DNA of 64,000 nucleotides from Dongia deserti. Its GTDB lineage: Bacteria > Pseudomonadota > Alphaproteobacteria > Dongiales > Dongiaceae. Every line of letters begins with the position of its first letter. Position 1 is the stretch's first letter. The translations under genes were made by a program, and so were the position numbers. Below the pieces are notes generated by a model that saw nothing but the letters and a program-made list of their open reading frames with translations, searched no databases and was not told the origin of the DNA. Where the stretch lies: NCBI RefSeq assembly GCF_003574735.1, contig NZ_QORW01000020.1:45214-109213 (forward strand), written 5' to 3'. Positions 59,626-64,000 of the stretch are shown piece by piece.

Positions 59626-60768
59626 TTACTGGTTCTGCTCCGACTGGCCCATGATCTCCTGGGCTGTGAAGTTGATGCCGCAGGTCGGGAAGGCATTGCC
59701 GACGAAGAAGTTGTCGGACTGGTCGGCATAGTAGTCTTGACCGTTCTTGAAGTTCGGGTCCTCAACCCTTGCCAGCGGCAGCTTGATGGATTGCGGGAGC
59801 ACTTGGCCTTCCAGCGCCGCGATCGCGGTCTTGATCGCGACCGCCACCTGGGCTGGTCCGGTGCCGCCCGACGCACATTTCAGGCCTTCCGACGAGTATT
59901 GGCCGCACAGCTTGCGGAAGCCGTTCTCGGTCTCGCCGCCCACCGGCACGAACGGATGCTTCGCATCCATCATGGCGCGGACGGTTCCGGTCGATCCACC
60001 CTGCACCGACACACCGACGAAGCTCTTGTGAACGGCGATTGCGTCGGCCGTTACCTTCTGTGCAGTACCGTCATCCCACTTGCCGACTACTTCGACGATC
60101 TCCCACGGCTTGCCGGACGCCTTCAGCACTTCGTGGAGGCCTTCATGACGATCGCGGTCGACCGAGGTTCCTTCGACGCCGCGCACCTCGAGCACCTTGC
60201 CGCCACTCGGTATGTTCTTCACCAGCCAGTCGGCCCAATATTCGCCAAGGCCCTTCTGGTCGACGTTGACGTTGATCGCTTCCTCGGTATCGAGAATGTT
60301 GTCGAAGGCGACCAGCACGACGCCGGCCTTCTTCGCGCGCTTGATGACGGGCGTAAAGGCAGCCGGGTTCTGCGCGTTCACGACAATCGCGTCGTAACCC
60401 GAATCGATGAAGTTATCGACGGCCGCCAGCTGCGCCGCGAGATCTTCGCCGGTCGAGACCACCTTGAATTCCTTCAGCTTGGCCTTCACCTCCGGCTGCT
60501 CGGCATAGGCCTTGGCGGTCTTGATCATCTGGATGCGCCAGGTGTTGCCGATGAACCCATTCGCCAGAGCGATGCGATACGGCCCATCCTTCTTCGGGAA
60601 CTTGAAGAACTTGGTCTGATCGCTCCAGGGCACGAAGCATTCCGGATCCGCCGCCGGACCCGACACGACCTCCTGAGCGTCGGCAGAAGGCGCGAAAACG
60701 AACAGAGCGGTGACCGATGCCGCCGCAAGCAGCGCCATCGCCCGCCGAAGCGTGGTCGAGGTAGACAT
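59626..60768 (-). CDS. Sugar ABC transporter substrate-binding protein (CUT2/RbsB type)
   Basis: A 380-residue periplasmic binding protein. The signal peptide (MSTSTTLRRAMALLAAASVT through the ADAQ site near residue 30) precedes the Peripla_BP_4-type mature domain: PYRIALANGFIGNTWRIQMI, NFIDSGYDAIVVNAQNPAAF, VVLVAFDNILDTEEAINVNV and KVLEVRGVEGTSVDRDRHEG. ATG 60768 follows GGGAGGA; in-frame upstream codons run through the operator region. It is the first gene of the transporter operon, divergent from a LacI-type repressor with two palindromic operators in between. Confidence 0.92.
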   Translation of the reverse strand: MSTSTTLRRAMALLAAASVTALFVFAPSADAQEVVSGPAADPECFVPWSDQTKFFKFPKKDGPYRIALANGFIGNTWRIQMIKTAKAYAEQPEVKAKLKEFKVVSTGEDLAAQLAAVDNFIDSGYDAIVVNAQNPAAFTPVIKRAKKAGVVLVAFDNILDTEEAINVNVDQKGLGEYWADWLVKNIPSGGKVLEVRGVEGTSVDRDRHEGLHEVLKASGKPWEIVEVVGKWDDGTAQKVTADAIAVHKSFVGVSVQGGSTGTVRAMMDAKHPFVPVGGETENGFRKLCGQYSSEGLKCASGGTGPAQVAVAIKTAIAALEGQVLPQSIKLPLARVEDPNFKNGQDYYADQSDNFFVGNAFPTCGINFTAQEIMGQSEQNQ

Positions 60769-60880
60769 CCGAATTCCTCCCAAAAGAACGTTCTTTGTTG
60801 CTTGAGGCCCGGACGGACGACTGGATTGTGCCCCTGTTTGTTTGCCTCTCCCGCCAGGCGCCTCATGATTAGGGAGAAAT

Positions 60881-60914
60881 GAAAGCGCTGTCAATTGGCA
60901 ATGAAAGCGCTTTC
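60881..60914. promoter_or_regulatory. Paired LacI/GntR-type operators
   Basis: GAAAGCGCTGTC (60881-60892) and the perfect palindrome GAAAGCGCTTTC (60903-60914) are centred 22 bp apart, two helical turns, so repressor dimers could bind on one face. They lie between the divergent binding-protein gene and the LacI-type gene and match the LacI-family form with central GCGC. The second site falls within the first codons if the regulator starts at ATG 60901. Confidence 0.8.
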
Positions 60915-62028
60915 TCGTAGAATTGACTTAGGCGCCCGGCTGACGTCAAAACACCTCATTGCTCACCCCACGGAGGAACCCATTCGCAGAAAGCGCAGCA
61001 CCCTGGCCGATGTGGCGAAGCTCGCCGGTGTCAGCGCGGTGACGGTATCGCGCGCCCTGCGCCATCCGCGCATGGTTTCCTCCGCATTGCGGGCCCGCAT
61101 CGATGCGGCCGTGAGCGAGCTCGCCTATGTGCCGGACGTGGCGGCCAGCCGCCTCGCCTCGGCGCGCACGCATGCGATCGGCGTCATCGTCTCCTCGCTC
61201 ACCAACGGCGTGTTTGCGGACTATCTGCGCGCCCTGCATGACACATTGCTGCCCGCCGGGTTCCAGGTCGTGGTGTTTTCCAGCCGCTATTCGGCGGACG
61301 AGGAGGAAAAGGTCATCGCCACTCTGCTCGGTCAGCATCCGGAAGCCATCATCATTGCTGGCATCGACCAGACGCCGCATGGGCGCCGCTTGCTGGAACG
61401 ATCGGGCGTGCCGGTGATCCAGACCTTCGAGCTGACCGATGATCCAATCGACATCAATGTCGGCCTATCGCAACGCCAGGCAGGTTACGCCGCCACGCAA
61501 TACTTGATCGATCGTGGTCACCGCAGGATCGGCTACACCGCCGCGCGGCTCGATGCGCGCGCCCATGCGCGCATGGAAGGATACAACCGCGCCATGGCGG
61601 ACGCGCGGCTCCCGACCGATGGGCTCGTCGCCACGACGCCGCGGCCATCAAGCGTCAGCGCGGGTGGGGAGTTGATTGGCGCCATTCTCGATCGCCGATC
61701 CGATCTTGAGGCCCTGTTCTGCTGCGATGACAATCTTGCGCTTGGTGCGCTGTTCGAGTGCCAGCGTCGTGACATCGCGGTTCCCGACCAAATCTCGATC
61801 ATCGGGTTCAACGACCTGGAGTTCGCGGCCTGCGCGCACCCGCCGATCTCCTCGGTGGCGACGCCGCGCTACGAGATGGGCCGGCTGGCCGCGGAGATCG
61901 TGATGAAAATCATCGAGATCGGCGAGCGTCCCGCCGACCGCCGGATTGACGTTGGATTTACCATCAGCGAACGCGGCAGCACCATGCCGGTCGCGCGTCC
62001 GCAGGCGCGCCGCGCTCTGTCGGAGTAA
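60901..62028 (+). CDS. LacI-family repressor (GntR-like subgroup) of the sugar transporter
   Basis: The HTH is TLADVAKLAGVSAVTVSRAL with hinge RHPRMVSSALRARIDAAVSE, followed by the sugar-binding domain (TLLGQHPEAIIIAGIDQTPH, RGHRRIGYTAARLDARAHAR, ALFCCDDNLALGALFECQRR). Start choice is difficult: ATG 60901 gives 375 residues but the operator palindrome then encodes the first residues and there is no ribosome site. A strong GGAGGA site lies just before an ATT codon at 60982, which would give a 348-residue protein starting close to the HTH like most relatives. It diverges from the RbsB-type operon and presumably represses it. Confidence 0.88.
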   Translation: MKALSRRIDLGARLTSKHLIAHPTEEPIRRKRSTLADVAKLAGVSAVTVSRALRHPRMVSSALRARIDAAVSELAYVPDVAASRLASARTHAIGVIVSSLTNGVFADYLRALHDTLLPAGFQVVVFSSRYSADEEEKVIATLLGQHPEAIIIAGIDQTPHGRRLLERSGVPVIQTFELTDDPIDINVGLSQRQAGYAATQYLIDRGHRRIGYTAARLDARAHARMEGYNRAMADARLPTDGLVATTPRPSSVSAGGELIGAILDRRSDLEALFCCDDNLALGALFECQRRDIAVPDQISIIGFNDLEFAACAHPPISSVATPRYEMGRLAAEIVMKIIEIGERPADRRIDVGFTISERGSTMPVARPQARRALSE

Positions 62029-62266
62029 TGCGCAAGGCGGGGCTACACGGTCTCGTCTGGGCTGCTGAATGAGGGCACGGCAAACGGCGATCCTGTCCAG
62101 AGGTCTCCGGCCAATCCGTCCTGTTGGGCGCGGAAAAGCGCCAAAAACAGCTGAAATACCGGCATTTCTGGCCTCTCCGCACCACGCGCAATAGACGCTT
62201 CCTTAACTATTCCCGGCGAATCCTACCGGCCACCCACACCGCAGGGGTCGTCTCCGGTATCGACGC

Positions 62267-62764
62267 ATGGTTCGCATATTCGCCTTGCTCCTGTTCGTTG
62301 CCTTCGCTTCCGCCGCCCAGGCCGGGCAGCCGCGGACCATGATGGATTGCTTCAACGAAGCCGGCCGAACCTACAAAGTCCCGCCGATGCTGCTGCAGGC
62401 CATCGCGTGGGTGGAAAGCCGCTACGACAAGAATGCGAACAACTACAACACCAACGGCTCCGTCGACATGGGCGTGATGCAGATCAATTCGCTCTGGTTG
62501 GAGCCATTGGCGGAATACGGCATCGAGCAAAGGCACCTCTACAACGCTTGCCTCAATATCAACATCGCCGCCTGGATCCTGCGCAAGCAGATCAACGAAG
62601 TCGGCTATAACTGGCAGGCTGTCGCCCATTACCATTCGCGCACGCCAGAGCGCGGCGACAGCTACGCGCGGAAGGTTGCGCGGGTGTATTTCGCCCTGAA
62701 GCGGCAGCGCGAAGAACAGCAGCAAAAACAGCAGATGCTTGGCAAGCAAGTCGCTGAGCGATAG
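62267..62764 (+). CDS. Lytic transglycosylase (SLT domain)
   Basis: A secreted peptidoglycan-cleaving enzyme of 165 residues. A signal peptide (MVRIFALLLFVAFASAAQAG) is followed by a compact SLT domain: YKVPPMLLQAIAWVESRYDK has the catalytic Glu, and NGSVDMGVMQINSLWLEPLA and AWILRKQINEVGYNWQAVAH are the usual substrate-side blocks. The C-terminus is Gln-rich and charged. It resembles VirB1/IagB-type specialised transglycosylases, but no secretion-system gene is adjacent. The 238-nt gap upstream shows no recognisable element apart from a small GAAAT/ATTTC hairpin. Confidence 0.88.
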   Translation: MVRIFALLLFVAFASAAQAGQPRTMMDCFNEAGRTYKVPPMLLQAIAWVESRYDKNANNYNTNGSVDMGVMQINSLWLEPLAEYGIEQRHLYNACLNINIAAWILRKQINEVGYNWQAVAHYHSRTPERGDSYARKVARVYFALKRQREEQQQKQQMLGKQVAER

Positions 62765-62873
62765 GCCTTCCGACCTTTCATTATTTTTCATCCGCTTCGC
62801 AGCTGTTTCCCAGCGGATACCTGCAATCCTGAATTCGTCAGCTTGTTCACCTCTACATGGAGGTGGAAAGGAC

Positions 62874-63080
62874 ATGACAGCTCACAGCAAGCGTAAGCCG
62901 GAGCCCGACCACTCAGAGTCGGCCACCGGTCTCAACCCCGGCGATCAGGCGACTCCAGGGACGCCCGGTACCGGCGAGAACGTCTGCGCCAAATGCCGCG
63001 GCACCGGTCGCGTCGGCAATGGATCCTGCGAGCAGTGCGGCGGCAGCGGAAGAGTGATCGAAGGCATCGGCGGCGGCTAG
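62874..63080 (+). CDS. Small protein with two CxxCxGxG zinc-finger-like motifs
   Basis: A 68-residue protein. The N-terminal half is hydrophilic and disordered-looking (SATGLNPGDQATPGTPGTGE). The C-terminal half has CAKCRGTGRVGNGSCEQCGG, i.e. two CxxC-x-G-x-G motifs like one zinc-binding repeat of DnaJ, ending IEGIGGG. ATG 62874 follows GGAAAGGA. Similar small proteins occur in alphaproteobacteria, from memory, but have no assigned function. It stands alone after the transglycosylase gene. It could bind zinc or be a redox-linked chaperone accessory; this is inference. Confidence 0.75.
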   Translation: MTAHSKRKPEPDHSESATGLNPGDQATPGTPGTGENVCAKCRGTGRVGNGSCEQCGGSGRVIEGIGGG

Positions 63081-63263
63081 GCCGTAGCCGATCGCGCGTT
63101 GATATCGACCGGGAGCACTGAACATTGCAGCGAGGGTGAATCAATGCGCCGACCGTCAGGACGTCCGCCCTGCGCTCACGCGCGTACTCACTGTCGGAGG
63201 TTGGTGGCAATACCAACATCGCTCGTTGGGATTTTGCTGGGCAACGATAGGGCGAGTATAAAG

Positions 63264-63475
63264 ATGCAAATCCCAGTCCAGTCTCCTTCAGCACCACAAT
63301 GCCATCCGACGCCGTCCAGGCGCGGATCGACGAAGATGACGGGCTGGGGCGACATCTATTTTCATGCGAACAGTGTCACGGACAACGGATTCGCGAAACT
63401 AAAGGTCGGGACAGCGGTTCGCTATCTTGCCGAGCCGGGCGATGAGGCCTGCAGGCGACCATCGTGAAACCATTC
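63264..63475 (+). pseudogene. Decayed RaiA/HPF-cold-shock-domain gene
   Basis: Fragments of one ancestral protein lie in shifting frames. MQIPVQ (frame of 63264) is followed, one base out of frame, by SFSTTMPSDAVQARIDE (63284-63334), the N-terminus expected of a RaiA/HPF ribosome-associated protein. The sequence then jumps to GWGDIYFHANSVTDNGFAKL and KVGTAVRYLAEPGDE in the first frame, the C-terminal cold-shock-like domain of the same family. It then shifts again to read GLQATIVKPF. Two single-base losses (near 63283 and 63446) and an internal deletion of most of the HPF domain explain this. The assignment is from memory of the family. Confidence 0.68.
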
Positions 63476-63490
63476 TGGGCGAGGTTAACG

Positions 63491-63766
63491 ATGCCGGAAG
63501 CAGAGAAGCGATATGCGAGAACACAGCAGCTGAGCCATGAAGACGTGATACGTCTCGTGGGAGATCTGGACGACGCGACCATCGCCGCGATCCTGGCCAT
63601 CGGTGCCACCTACCAGGAGATCGAGCAGGCCTTGAAGTGGGCCGGTGCCGGTCCGGACGAGTCGCGCCTGGATGCCGAGGGCATGACCCCCACGGCCGAG
63701 CAGGTGTTTGATATCCTTCTCAGTGATCCGACCTATGCCGAGGAGGAACAAGAGGGCGCGCGGTAG
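63491..63766 (+). CDS. Hypothetical 91-residue acidic protein
   Basis: Not recognised. The sequence is mostly helical: SHEDVIRLVGDLDDATIAAI, LAIGATYQEIEQALKWAGAG, then MTPTAEQVFDILLSDPTYAE and an acidic end. There are no Cys, no signal peptide and no membrane helix. ATG 63491 has GAGG about 9 nt upstream; the frame is open further upstream into the pseudogene remnant. It is the last protein gene of the window. It may be a small regulatory or stress protein, but I can give no function. Confidence 0.6.
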   Translation: MPEAEKRYARTQQLSHEDVIRLVGDLDDATIAAILAIGATYQEIEQALKWAGAGPDESRLDAEGMTPTAEQVFDILLSDPTYAEEEQEGAR

Positions 63767-63840
63767 CGGGCCCTCGCATTCGCTGCAGGTAGGCGCGGCG
63801 GAATGCCTTTCACGTTGTTTCGACGGTCCACTCAGACCAA

Positions 63841-63867
63841 AACGCCGCAGCGATGAGCTGCGGCGTT
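63841..63867 (-). terminator. Rho-independent terminator after tRNA-fMet
   Basis: AACGCCGCAG-cgatgag-CTGCGGCGTT is a perfect 10-bp stem with a 7-nt loop; on the minus strand it is followed by TTTTGG. It lies 16 nt past the tRNA 3' end. It could also serve the plus-strand gene ending at 63766. Confidence 0.85.
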
Positions 63868-63882
63868 GAATTTCGTTGGAGT

Positions 63883-63959
<77 letters not shown>

Positions 63960-63967
63960 ATCCAGGG

Positions 63968-63993
63968 ATCAGGTATCAGTAATCAGGTATCAG
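63968..63993. repeat. Short tandem repeat at the window end
   Basis: ATCAGGTATCAG occurs twice with a 14-nt period (63968-63979 and 63982-63993). The array may continue past the window edge. It lies upstream of the tRNA gene. Confidence 0.6.
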
Positions 63994-64000
63994 AGGGTTT

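Noticed and set aside
63099..63467. 122-residue ORF as an intact gene
   Set aside because: Only its last third is meaningful, as part of a frameshifted RaiA/cold-shock remnant; the first half is unlike any protein.
63960..64000. CRISPR or attachment site beside the tRNA
   Set aside because: The repeat unit is only 12 nt with a 14-nt period and there are no unique spacers; no copy of the tRNA 3' end or integrase gene is seen.

Overview
This 64 kb window comes from a high-GC Gram-negative chromosome, most likely an alphaproteobacterium of the Rhodospirillales/Hyphomicrobiales type. The evidence is the serS-surE-pcm-nlpD run, a DUF992 protein, a PAS_5 protein, a MASE1 hybrid kinase, a rhizobial-style glycerol/polyol ABC transporter, many 4-nt ATGA gene overlaps, and an initiator tRNA of alphaproteobacterial sequence. 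I see no prophage, transposase or CRISPR array. The content is core metabolism mixed with catabolic and transport operons.

Layout. 1-1.4 kb: 5' end of a probable PhyH-like dioxygenase gene and rplM-rpsI with promoter and terminator. 1.5-4.6 kb: operon of alpha/beta hydrolase, methyltransferase and ECHDC3-like crotonase, then a PAS_5 protein. 4.7-8.7 kb: serS-surE-pcm-nlpD. 8.8-10.3 kb: divergent Lrp/AsnC regulator and EamA exporter. 10.4-14.2 kb: rimO, then pabB-pabC for p-aminobenzoate. 14.4-19.4 kb: a signalling locus with a MASE1-PAS hybrid kinase, a degenerate membrane kinase and a NarL-type regulator. 19.5-28.8 kb: a nine-gene nucleoside operon running bmp transporter genes, cdd, PNP, deoA, deoB and a terminal PhyH-type dioxygenase, preceded by a RutR-like palindrome. 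29.3-30.7 kb: an isolated stand-alone OLD-type TOPRIM protein and a DUF992 protein. 30.8-33.2 kb: paired acyl-CoA dehydrogenases. 33.2-43.2 kb: an eleven-gene operon for a GlpSTPQV-like ABC transporter plus a PTS-dependent dihydroxyacetone-type kinase with its own EI and HPr. 43.5-49.7 kb: LacI regulator, xylB, xylA, a TIM-barrel isomerase and a Gfo/Idh/MocA oxidoreductase.

49.7-53.4 kb: a type-II tryptophanyl-tRNA synthetase preceded by a short leader peptide with tandem Trp codons, then a citryl-CoA-lyase-like protein coupled to an acyl-CoA ligase. 53.4-56.0 kb: GST, VOC protein, XRE-cupin regulator, GNAT acetyltransferase and DUF3185 protein. 56.1-62.0 kb: a ribose-type sugar ABC transporter divergent from a LacI/GntR-type repressor with two GAAAGCGCTTTC-type operators. 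62.2-64.0 kb: lytic transglycosylase, a small CxxCxGxG protein, a decayed RaiA/HPF cold-shock pseudogene, a small unknown gene and an initiator tRNA-Met.

The most interesting items are the Trp leader peptide and switchable hairpins upstream of trpS, the stand-alone TOPRIM protein, the dioxygenase translationally coupled to nucleoside salvage, the split self-contained PTS-Dha system with an unrecognised HTH-like protein inside its operon, and the degenerate kinase between two canonical signalling partners. All function assignments are from reading the sequence; no database search was possible.
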